Shown here piece by piece: positions 1 through 5,592 of a DNA stretch of 7,129 bases. The position numbers were made by a program, and so were the translations under genes. The notes under the pieces were generated by a model, which was not told the origin of the DNA, did no database searches, and saw only the letters and a program-made list of their open reading frames with translations. Origin of the DNA: Bacillota bacterium. GTDB taxonomy: Bacteria > Bacillota > Bacilli > Lactobacillales > Enterococcaceae. The stretch covers positions 1 to 7,129 of the forward strand of contig JAEWFE010000011.1 of the NCBI GenBank assembly GCA_023389005.1, given 5' to 3'. Every line of letters starts with the position of its first letter. The first letter of the stretch is position 1.

Positions 1-227
1 GTTTCATCAGGAAGATAGGTGCCAAATTTTTCAAAAGCCGTTTGTCCAGCATAAATTTCTTGCCACTGAATGGTTTTTTGTCCGTGATAGGCTTTATAAA
101 TGGCAGTATCAATGACTTTTTTGGAAGCTTGCCAAATTTCTGGACCGATGCCATCTCCTTGAATAAAAGGGACAGTTAATTGCTTGGGTACTTGTAGTTG
201 TCCGTCTTTGATTGATAAATAACTCAT
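1..227 (-). CDS. icd: Isocitrate dehydrogenase (NADP-dependent), N-terminal 75 residues, cut by window edge
   Basis: The enzyme oxidatively decarboxylates isocitrate to 2-oxoglutarate in the cytoplasm, usually making NADPH. Only the first 75 codons are present; the gene runs off the left edge. The visible protein begins MSYLSIKDGQLQVPKQ and has the family's nucleotide/substrate-fold signature GDGIGPEIW at residues 24-32. It then has a stretch matching the bacterial NADP-type enzyme (A-Y-H-G-Q-K-T-I near 46-53, W-Q-E-I-Y-A-G at 55-61). The start is the ATG whose complement lies at 225-227, preceded by the Shine-Dalgarno AGAGGT (234-239) six bases upstream. It follows acnA with only 16 bases between stop and start and no terminator, so the two are almost certainly co-transcribed. 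Its product feeds glutamate synthesis. Identification is firm; cofactor preference is inferred from similarity to the E. coli and Bacillus enzymes, since the cofactor-determining residues lie outside the window. Confidence 0.93.
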   Translation of the reverse strand, partial: MSYLSIKDGQLQVPKQLTVPFIQGDGIGPEIWQASKKVIDTAIYKAYHGQKTIQWQEIYAGQTAFEKFGTYLPDE

Positions 228-243
228 CTTCTGACCTCTTTTC

Positions 244-2913
244 TTATTTCGTTGCTTGTTTTCTAATAATCATTGGTAAGATACCGCCGTTTTGGTAGTA
301 TCGCAAATCAGCTGGAGAATCAAACCGCAATTTTGTGGTAAAGGTAATGTTTTTTCCGTCTTTATTTTGTGCAGTCACAGTAATAGTTTGATTGATTTGT
401 GGCTTTTCAGGGAAATCAATACAAAAGACTTCTTCACCGGTTAAGCCAAGACTTTGAGCGGTTTCTTGATTGGTGTATTCAAGTGGGATTAAGCCCATCA
501 TTACAAGGTTAGAGCGATGAATTCGTTCAAAACTTTCAGCAATGACCGCCTTCACTCCAAGTAATTGCGTTCCTTTGGCAGCCCAGTCACGTGAAGAACC
601 CATGCCGTAATCTTTCCCCGCTAAGATAATCGTTCCAATGTTTTGCTTTTGGTAGTTCATCGCCGCATCATACATACTCATCACTTCATTAGTAGGTAAG
701 AAACGTGTGAAACCACCGCTAATTTCTGGTACAAGTTGGTTTTGCAAGCGAATATTGGCCAAAGTTCCGCGCATCATCACTTCATGGTGACCACGTCTTG
801 AACCAAAGGAGTTAAAATCGCGGTATGGTACATTTCGGCTACTTAAATATTTTCCAGCTGTTGAATCTAAACCGATGCTCCCGGCTGGCGAAATATGGTC
901 GGTTGTGACAGAATCGCCTAATTTGGCTAATACTCTGAGATTTTCTAAAGCAGCAAGACTAGGTAAATCAGCACTTAAATCTTCAAAGAATGGTGGATTG
1001 GCGATGTAGGTTGAATTTTCATCCCAGGCATAACAATCACTGCTTGTCGTTTGGATTTCATTCCAACGTTCATTGGCATCAAATAAATGTGCATAGGCCG
1101 CTTTAAAGGCTTCTTTTGAGACGTATTTTTGAATATAGCTTTCGACTTCTTCGCTACTTGGCCAAATGTCTTTTAAGTAGACTGGCTTGCCTTCTTTATC
1201 TGTACCTAGGCTTTCTTTAGTTAAATCCTTGCGCACCGTTCCACAAATAGCATAAGCGACAACTAATGGTGGAGAAGCGAGATAGTTGGCTTTAATTAAT
1301 GGATGAATCCGCCCTTCAAAGTTGCGGTTACCAGAAAGTACGGCACTTGCGAGAAGTTGGCTATCGGTCACTGCTTGGGTAACTTCTTCATCTAATGGAC
1401 CAGAATTTCCGATACAAGTAGTGCATCCATAGCCTACGAGATAGAATCCTAATTGTTCAAAATAGGGAAGTAAACCACTTTCCTTTAGATAGCTTGTTAC
1501 TACTTTAGAGCCAGGTGCGAGAGAAGTTTTGACATATTTAGGGACAGTTAATCCTTTTTCAACAGCTTTTTTAGCTAAGAGTCCAGCAGTCATTAAAACG
1601 GATGGATTACTTGTGTTGGTACAGCTAGTAATCGCCGCTAGTAATAAATCACCGGTCTTTAAGGTATCCGTCGTTCCATCTTGCCAATGAATCGTGGTTT
1701 GTTTGGTTAATTCTGTTTCAGGTAAACCAAAGCCTTTAGGACCACTTGGCGCAGTGACAGATTGAGTGAAATTTTGGGCGACTTGGGATAGGCTGATACG
1801 ATCTTGTGGACGTTTTGGCCCAGCAAGAGAAGGTTCGATTTGACTTAAATCAATTTCGATAACCTTGGTATAAGTCGCTTCTTGCTCTTCATTATAGAAT
1901 AGTTGGTTGGCTTTGGCATAGGCTTCTACTTGAGCAATCAATTCAGGCGTTCTGCCGGTTAAAGCTAAATAGTCTAACGTTTCTTGATCGATAGGACAAT
2001 ATCCGCAAGTTGCTCCGTATTCAGGTGCCATATTTGCTAAAGTGGCACGGTCAGCAAGACTTAATTGATGGTAGCTTGGACCGAAATATTCGACAAATTT
2101 CCCAACGACTTTTTCATTACGTAAAGTTTCAGTGACAAAAAGGGCTAGGTCAGTAGCGGTTGTGCCCGTCGCGAGTTGACCGGTAAAACGAACGCCAATA
2201 ACTTCAGGCGTAGGGAAATAAGAAGCTTCTCCTAATATAGCGGCCTCAGCTTCAATCCCGCCGACACCCCAGCCGAGCACACCTAAACCATTAATCATCG
2301 TGGTATGTGAGTCGGTTCCTTGCAGGGTATCTGGGAATAGAAGACCTTCTTTTTCGATGACAACAGGGGATAGTGATTCAATATTGACCTGATGAATAAT
2401 CCCAGTTTCAGGAGGGACGACATCAAAGTTTTCAAAAGATCCTTGCGCCCATTTTAAAAATTGATAACGTTCCATATTGCGTTCAAATTCGCGCTCAGTA
2501 TTTAAGGTGATGGCTTGCGGATTACCAAAAGCATCGACTTGAACAGAGTGGTCGACAACTAGGGTAACCGGGATTTCGGGGTTGATTTCTTTGGCTGAAC
2601 CGCCTAATTTGACCATCGCATCACGCATTGCTGCAAGGTCGACAACTGCAGGTACACCAGTAAAATCTTGCAAAACGACTCGCTCTACTTTAAAAGGAAT
2701 CACCCCTGTAGGATTTTTCGCATCATAGTGAATCAAATATTTTAACGCTTCTTCGGTGATTTCTTCGTTTTGATGGCGTGCGACACTTTCTAATAAGATA
2801 CGTATAGCATATGGAAGTTTGTGGATATTTTCTTGATAATGTTCGGCAATTTTAACTAAGTCAATATAATGGAAAGGTTGTTGATTTACGATTAATTGGC
2901 TTTTAAAGGTCAT
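244..2913 (-). CDS. acnA: Aconitate hydratase A (aconitase)
   Basis: The enzyme isomerises citrate to isocitrate via cis-aconitate in the cytoplasm, using a [4Fe-4S] cluster. The protein is 889 residues, close to the usual ~900 of the AcnA/IRP1/CitB type, and looks intact. The three cluster ligands are visible: C431 in TSCTNTSNP, and C497 and C500 in GYGCTTCIGNSGPL. The upstream catalytic domain carries LQGTDSHTTMINGLGVLGWG (about 197-216). The C-terminal swivel domain carries the active-site loop YGMGSSRDWAAKG (769-781), followed by AESFERIHRSNLVMMGLIPL (792-811). The start ATG has a Shine-Dalgarno of the form AAAGGA about 10 bases upstream. It is the first gene of an acnA-icd operon, divergent from citrate synthase, with its own sigma-A promoter at 2958-2986. 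Family members of this type can moonlight as iron-responsive RNA-binding proteins; that is family knowledge, not something seen here. Confidence 0.98.
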   Translation of the reverse strand: MTFKSQLIVNQQPFHYIDLVKIAEHYQENIHKLPYAIRILLESVARHQNEEITEEALKYLIHYDAKNPTGVIPFKVERVVLQDFTGVPAVVDLAAMRDAMVKLGGSAKEINPEIPVTLVVDHSVQVDAFGNPQAITLNTEREFERNMERYQFLKWAQGSFENFDVVPPETGIIHQVNIESLSPVVIEKEGLLFPDTLQGTDSHTTMINGLGVLGWGVGGIEAEAAILGEASYFPTPEVIGVRFTGQLATGTTATDLALFVTETLRNEKVVGKFVEYFGPSYHQLSLADRATLANMAPEYGATCGYCPIDQETLDYLALTGRTPELIAQVEAYAKANQLFYNEEQEATYTKVIEIDLSQIEPSLAGPKRPQDRISLSQVAQNFTQSVTAPSGPKGFGLPETELTKQTTIHWQDGTTDTLKTGDLLLAAITSCTNTSNPSVLMTAGLLAKKAVEKGLTVPKYVKTSLAPGSKVVTSYLKESGLLPYFEQLGFYLVGYGCTTCIGNSGPLDEEVTQAVTDSQLLASAVLSGNRNFEGRIHPLIKANYLASPPLVVAYAICGTVRKDLTKESLGTDKEGKPVYLKDIWPSSEEVESYIQKYVSKEAFKAAYAHLFDANERWNEIQTTSSDCYAWDENSTYIANPPFFEDLSADLPSLAALENLRVLAKLGDSVTTDHISPAGSIGLDSTAGKYLSSRNVPYRDFNSFGSRRGHHEVMMRGTLANIRLQNQLVPEISGGFTRFLPTNEVMSMYDAAMNYQKQNIGTIILAGKDYGMGSSRDWAAKGTQLLGVKAVIAESFERIHRSNLVMMGLIPLEYTNQETAQSLGLTGEEVFCIDFPEKPQINQTITVTAQNKDGKNITFTTKLRFDSPADLRYYQNGGILPMIIRKQATK

Positions 2914-2932
2914 AGCACTCGTCCTTTCTGTG

Positions 2933-2962
2933 ATAAAAATACGTTATAACTAGCATAATTAT
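2933..2962. promoter_or_regulatory. Candidate operator: ATAA-N7-TTAT dyad and adjoining palindromes
   Basis: ATAA (2933-2936) and TTAT (2944-2947) are separated by exactly seven bases. This is the dyad described for the LysR-type regulator CcpC at TCA-branch promoters (citB, citZ) of Bacillus and Listeria. It overlaps the palindrome GTTATAAC (2943-2950), and another palindrome, ATAATTAT (2955-2962), covers most of the acnA -10 box. The dyad lies at about +4 to +18 of the predicted acnA transcript, a position suited to repression. The region is very AT-rich, so a chance match is quite possible, and no regulator gene is in the window. Confidence 0.35.
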
Positions 2963-2986
2963 ACGATTTTCAGAAAACTTTGTAAA
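2958..2986 (-). promoter_or_regulatory. Promoter of acnA-icd
   Basis: On the minus strand a -35 box TTTACA (complement at 2981-2986) and a perfect -10 box TATAAT (complement at 2958-2963) are separated by exactly 17 bases. The expected start of transcription is near 2951, giving an untranslated leader of about 38 bases before the acnA start codon. The match to a sigma-A promoter is excellent (11 of 12 bases). No transcription data were available. Confidence 0.82.
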
Positions 2987-3013
2987 CTTTTTTATTAAAA
3001 TTATTTCATTTTC

Positions 3014-3033
3014 TCATTATCGTGTTATAATGA
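3014..3033 (+). promoter_or_regulatory. Extended -10 promoter of citrate synthase, embedded in an inverted repeat
   Basis: A perfect TATAAT lies at 3026-3031, preceded one base upstream by TG (3023-3024), which makes an extended -10 element. No good -35 box is present at the right distance. Transcription should begin near 3038. The -10 lies inside a 7-base inverted repeat, TCATTAT (3014-3020) and ATAATGA (3027-3033), separated by CGTGTT. That could be an operator, or simply a by-product of the AT-rich -10. The promoter call is fairly strong; the operator is tentative. Confidence 0.68.
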
Positions 3034-3068
3034 TATTCAAATGGAATTACCCGAATATTACGAAGAAA

Positions 3069-3075
3069 GAAGGGG
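3069..3075 (+). promoter_or_regulatory. Ribosome-binding site that fixes the citrate synthase start
   Basis: GAAGGGG at 3069-3075, within a longer purine run from 3062, sits seven bases before the ATG at 3083. The earlier in-frame ATG at 3041 has no Shine-Dalgarno and would be only about three bases from the predicted transcription start. The 3083 start is therefore preferred. Confidence 0.8.
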
Positions 3076-3082
3076 TTTAGTG

Positions 3083-4447
3083 ATGACAAATGCCAAAAAT
3101 AAAGAAGAATATGTGAAGAAGCTATCATTGTTATGTCAGGAAAATGATAAGATAGAAATGCAACTTTATACAAAATACCAAGTAAAAAGAGGCTTGCGTG
3201 ACGAAAATGGGAAAGGTGTCTTAGCAGGCTTAACGACGATTTCTACAATTTATCCGGATAAGAAAGTCAACGGAGAAGTGGTTTCTGAATGCGGTGAGTT
3301 GCGTTATCGAGGAATAGATATCAATGAACTGGTAGAAGGTTTTGTTTTACAGAATCGGTATGGATTTGAAGAAGTTGCATATTTATTGCTTTTTGGTAAC
3401 CTTCCAAGCGCATCGGAGTTGAAGCAGTTTAAAGCAGAATTGAATGCCAGACGAACGTTGCCTACAAATTTTGTCCGGGATGTCATCATGAAAGCTCCAT
3501 CTGCTAATATTATGAATTCCTTGGCGCGTAGTATTTTAACTTTGGCTAGTTATGATGAAAAGGCGGATGATATCTCAATTGAAAATGTCTTAGATCAATC
3601 CTTGATGTTGATTAGTGTTTTTCCGATGATTGCGATTTATGCTTATCATGCGTACAATCACTATGACCAAGGGGAAAGTATGTATATTCATAATCCAAAA
3701 GGTGATTTGAGTACAGCGGAAGTCATTTTGAAAATGTTACGTCCTGATCAAAAATATACTAAGCAAGAAGCGCAAACTTTAGATATGGCGCTGGTCTTGC
3801 ATATGGAACACGGGGGTGGGAATAATTCTACTTTTACAACGCGGGTAGTTACCTCGAGTGGGACTGATACGTACTCAACGATTGCGGCAGCTTTAGGTTC
3901 ATTAAAGGGGCCAAAACATGGGGGTGCCAATATCAAGGTCACGCAGATGATGGCCGATATGAAAGAACATTTACCCAAAGATTATACCGAAGAAGATGTT
4001 CGTAACTATTTAACAGCCGTCTTGAATAAACAAGCTTTTGATCATAAGGGTTTGATTTATGGGATGGGGCATGCGATTTATTCAAATAATGATCCTCGGG
4101 CGTCGATTTTTAAACGCTATGTATCAAAGTTAGCCGAAGAAAAAGGGGGTGCAGCATCAAAGGAGTTTGAGCTTTATTCCATGGTGGAACGGATTGCGCC
4201 AGAAGTGATTGCCCAAAAACGTAAAATTTATAAAGGAGTCAGTGCGAATATCGACTTTTTTAGTGGATTTGTATACGATATGCTTGGATTGCCGCAGGAA
4301 CTTTATACGCCGATTTTTGCGATTGCGCGAATTGTCGGTTGGTCAGCGCATCGAATTGAAGAGCTAGTGAATACACAAAAGATTATCCGTCCTGCTTATA
4401 TGGAAGTAACGGAAGATATCGAATATGTAGATTTAGACGAAAGATAA
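3083..4447 (+). CDS. gltA: Citrate synthase (type II, long form)
   Basis: The enzyme condenses oxaloacetate with acetyl-CoA to citrate, the entry reaction of the acnA-icd branch encoded divergently beside it. With the start at 3083 the protein has 454 residues, well beyond the roughly 370 of Bacillus CitZ. The excess is an N-terminal extension and an insertion around residues 195-225. Catalytic residues can be placed by motif: H243 in the segment EHGGGNNSTFTTR, oxaloacetate-binding H279 in LKGPKHGGAN, H330 in GMGHAIYSNNDPR, and the general base D391 in VSANIDFFSGFVY. The C-terminal helix with ARIVGWSAHRIEE (415-427) is also typical. The longer reading from the ATG at 3041 would add 14 residues but lacks a ribosome-binding site. 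The gene has its own promoter and terminator. A 2-methylcitrate synthase activity cannot be excluded from sequence alone, but the aconitase and isocitrate dehydrogenase neighbours argue for citrate. The symbols citZ and gltA are both used for this gene. Confidence 0.95.
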   Translation: MTNAKNKEEYVKKLSLLCQENDKIEMQLYTKYQVKRGLRDENGKGVLAGLTTISTIYPDKKVNGEVVSECGELRYRGIDINELVEGFVLQNRYGFEEVAYLLLFGNLPSASELKQFKAELNARRTLPTNFVRDVIMKAPSANIMNSLARSILTLASYDEKADDISIENVLDQSLMLISVFPMIAIYAYHAYNHYDQGESMYIHNPKGDLSTAEVILKMLRPDQKYTKQEAQTLDMALVLHMEHGGGNNSTFTTRVVTSSGTDTYSTIAAALGSLKGPKHGGANIKVTQMMADMKEHLPKDYTEEDVRNYLTAVLNKQAFDHKGLIYGMGHAIYSNNDPRASIFKRYVSKLAEEKGGAASKEFELYSMVERIAPEVIAQKRKIYKGVSANIDFFSGFVYDMLGLPQELYTPIFAIARIVGWSAHRIEELVNTQKIIRPAYMEVTEDIEYVDLDER

Positions 4448-4449
4448 GG

Positions 4450-4501
4450 AAATAGACAAATGAATCTTTGCATGAGATTTGTTTGTCTATTTTTATTTTT
4501 T
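4450..4501 (+). terminator. Intrinsic terminator of citrate synthase
   Basis: A perfect 11-base-pair stem pairs AAATAGACAAA (4450-4460) with TTTGTCTATTT (4482-4492). The 21-base loop can form a further four pairs (AATC 4463-4466 with GATT 4476-4479). A T-rich tract runs to 4501. It begins three bases after the citrate synthase stop codon, so the gene is transcribed alone. Confidence 0.88.
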
Positions 4502-4506
4502 CAAAC

Positions 4507-4537
4507 AAAAAAGCCATCCAGTAAAAACTGAATGACT
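4507..4537 (-). terminator. Intrinsic terminator of rpsD
   Basis: On the minus strand AGTCATTCAGT pairs with ACTGGATGGCT over 11 base pairs, two of them U-G wobbles, with a TTTT loop. It is followed by a run of six T (complement at 4507-4512). It starts 24 bases after the rpsD stop. On the plus strand the two wobbles become C-A mismatches, so the hairpin is much stronger for rpsD transcripts than for citrate synthase read-through. Confidence 0.85.
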
Positions 4538-4560
4538 TTTTGTAAACTTGATAGAAAATC

Positions 4561-5172
4561 TTAAAGTTTTTTGTTGTAGAATTCGACAACTAGTGATTCG
4601 TCGATTTCTGGGTTTAATTCGTCACGTTCTGGTAAACGAGTTAATGAACCAGCTAATTTTTCTTCGTCAAAGCTTACAAATGCTGGACGTCCAACAGTAG
4701 CTTCAACAGCATCTTTAATTACTGATACGTTTTGAGATTTTTCACGAACGCTGATAACTTGACCAACTTCAACATGGTATGAAGGGATATCAACGCGTTT
4801 GCCATCTACTAAGATATGACCATGGTTAACTAATTGACGTGCTTGACGACGAGTAGTTGCAAGACCTAAACGGTAAACAACGTTATCTAAGCGTTGTTCT
4901 AGTAAGATCATGAAGTTAACCCCGTGTTTACCTTCGCGGATTTTGCTAGCTTTCACGAATAAGTTACGGAATTGACGTTCATTCATTCCGTACATGTGAC
5001 GTAATTTTTGTTTTTCAGCCATTTGTTGACCGTATTCAGAACGAGCGCCACGGCTTGATGGTCCATGTTGACCTGGTGCGTATGGGCGACGTGCTAATTC
5101 TTTACCTGTACCTGATAATGAGATACCTAAACGGCGTGAGATTTTCCATGATGGTCCTGTGTAACGAGACAT
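4561..5172 (-). CDS. rpsD: 30S ribosomal protein S4, zinc-free type
   Basis: S4 is a primary 16S rRNA-binding protein that nucleates assembly of the 30S body. In Firmicutes it also represses its own synthesis by binding its mRNA leader. The 203-residue protein has the canonical N-terminus (MSRYTGPSWKISRRLG), the segment EKQKLRHMYGMNERQFRNLF (53-72) and the S4 RNA-binding domain from about 93 to 155 (RLDNVVYRLGLATTRRQARQ, 94-113, then VNHGHILVDGKRVDIPSY). It ends with the TRLPERDELNPEID tail. There is no cysteine, so this is the form that has lost the N-terminal zinc site. The start has GGAGG (complement at 5182-5186) nine bases upstream. As usual in Bacilli, rpsD stands alone, outside the main ribosomal protein operons, with its own promoter at 5366-5395 and terminator. 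Confidence 0.99.
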   Translation of the reverse strand: MSRYTGPSWKISRRLGISLSGTGKELARRPYAPGQHGPSSRGARSEYGQQMAEKQKLRHMYGMNERQFRNLFVKASKIREGKHGVNFMILLEQRLDNVVYRLGLATTRRQARQLVNHGHILVDGKRVDIPSYHVEVGQVISVREKSQNVSVIKDAVEATVGRPAFVSFDEEKLAGSLTRLPERDELNPEIDESLVVEFYNKKL

Positions 5173-5359
5173 TTAAAAATTCCTCCAATGTATGAAATAT
5201 AGTATATCGTTGGAGTAAAATAATCCGTTTGAAAAATTCATAGTTCATGTAGTTTATTCTTCAATCTTCACCTTTGCAGCCGCGGTTACTCAATTGAACT
5301 TAACTCTAAGCGATAAACTAGGGATGGTCTATTATCTTTCTGCTGCATTATTTTACACA
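5173..5359 (-). promoter_or_regulatory. Structured rpsD mRNA leader, probable S4 autoregulatory element
   Basis: The predicted transcript starts near 5359, leaving about 187 untranslated bases. A leader of similar size controls Bacillus subtilis rpsD by S4 feedback. Visible structure on the minus strand includes a long-range perfect 6-bp helix, TGCAGC (complement 5342-5347) with GCTGCA (complement 5275-5280). It encloses a GC-richer core containing ACCGCGG and a small hairpin CTTA-GAGT-TAAG. Near the gene, CTCCAA (complement 5210-5215) pairs perfectly with TTGGAG (complement 5183-5188), which overlaps the Shine-Dalgarno GGAGG. No T-rich terminator hairpin is present, so control would be at translation initiation. 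The S4 role is inferred from position and family precedent; the complete pseudoknot fold was not demonstrated. Confidence 0.62.
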
Positions 5360-5365
5360 AAGCAC

Positions 5366-5395
5366 ATTATAGCCGATTGGACAAGTGCTTGTCAA
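5366..5395 (-). promoter_or_regulatory. Strong consensus promoter of rpsD
   Basis: On the minus strand a perfect -35 TTGACA (complement 5390-5395) and a perfect -10 TATAAT (complement 5366-5371) are separated by 18 bases. Both boxes match consensus fully, as expected for a highly expressed ribosomal protein gene. An inverted repeat GACAAG-CA-CTTGTC (5380-5393) overlaps the -35 box and half the spacer. Confidence 0.92.
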
Positions 5396-5489
5396 CTGAA
5401 ATTGCATGTTTGCGATTAAAAAGAAAGCTAAAAGTCATCCTACTATAAAGTAAGACAAAAAATAGATAGTGAAAATATTTCTGAAAAAA

Positions 5490-5505
5490 CGTGAACTTTT
5501 TCATT
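5490..5505. promoter_or_regulatory. Possible Rex-like operator upstream of the transporter gene
   Basis: CGTGAA (5490-5495), four bases, then TTCATT (5500-5505) resembles the Rex operator TTGTGAA-N4-TTCACAA, with the inner GTGAA and TTCA conserved and the outer bases diverged. It lies eight bases upstream of the -35 box at 5514. Rex is the NADH/NAD+ sensor that commonly controls fermentation genes in Firmicutes, which would suit a formate-type channel. The match is imperfect and no experiment supports it. Confidence 0.3.
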
Positions 5506-5513
5506 AAATGTCC

Positions 5514-5542
5514 TTTACAAATGATAGTTGCATCATTAGAAT
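5514..5542 (+). promoter_or_regulatory. Promoter of the formate/nitrite-family transporter gene
   Basis: A -35 box TTTACA (5514-5519) and a -10 box TAGAAT (5537-5542) are separated by 17 bases, each differing from consensus at one position. Transcription should start near 5549, giving a leader of about 44 bases. The spacer is almost wholly taken up by an inverted repeat, AATGAT (5520-5525) and ATCATT (5532-5537), and AATGAT recurs at 5546-5551. Confidence 0.75.
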
Positions 5543-5592
5543 AAGAATGATGTTGATAGAAGGCGTCACATGAAAATTGAAGGAGAGAGACA

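Noticed and set aside
2940..2975. A CcpA catabolite-repression (cre) site near the acnA promoter (TGAAAATCG)
   Set aside because: The spacing between TG and CG is one base too long for the cre consensus, and the right half is absent.
3304..3978. Minus-strand open frames inside citrate synthase
   Set aside because: They lie antisense to a highly conserved gene, lack ribosome-binding sites and show no family features; they are shadows.
4990..5250. A minus-strand small upstream ORF (ATGAACTATGAATTT...) overlapping the rpsD start in another frame
   Set aside because: It has no proper Shine-Dalgarno at its ATG and its reading frame persists only because it overlaps the rpsD coding region; it resembles no known leader peptide.
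5283..5296. ACCGCG in the rpsD leader as the core of a T-box riboswitch
   Set aside because: The upstream part of the T-box consensus, including the UGGN bulge, is missing, there is no terminator/antiterminator pair, and rpsD is not a tRNA-charging or amino acid gene.
5433..5456. A plus-strand promoter or hairpin around TACTATAAAGTA
   Set aside because: There is no -35 at a usable distance, the stem is only four base pairs, and a far better promoter for the transporter exists at 5514-5542.
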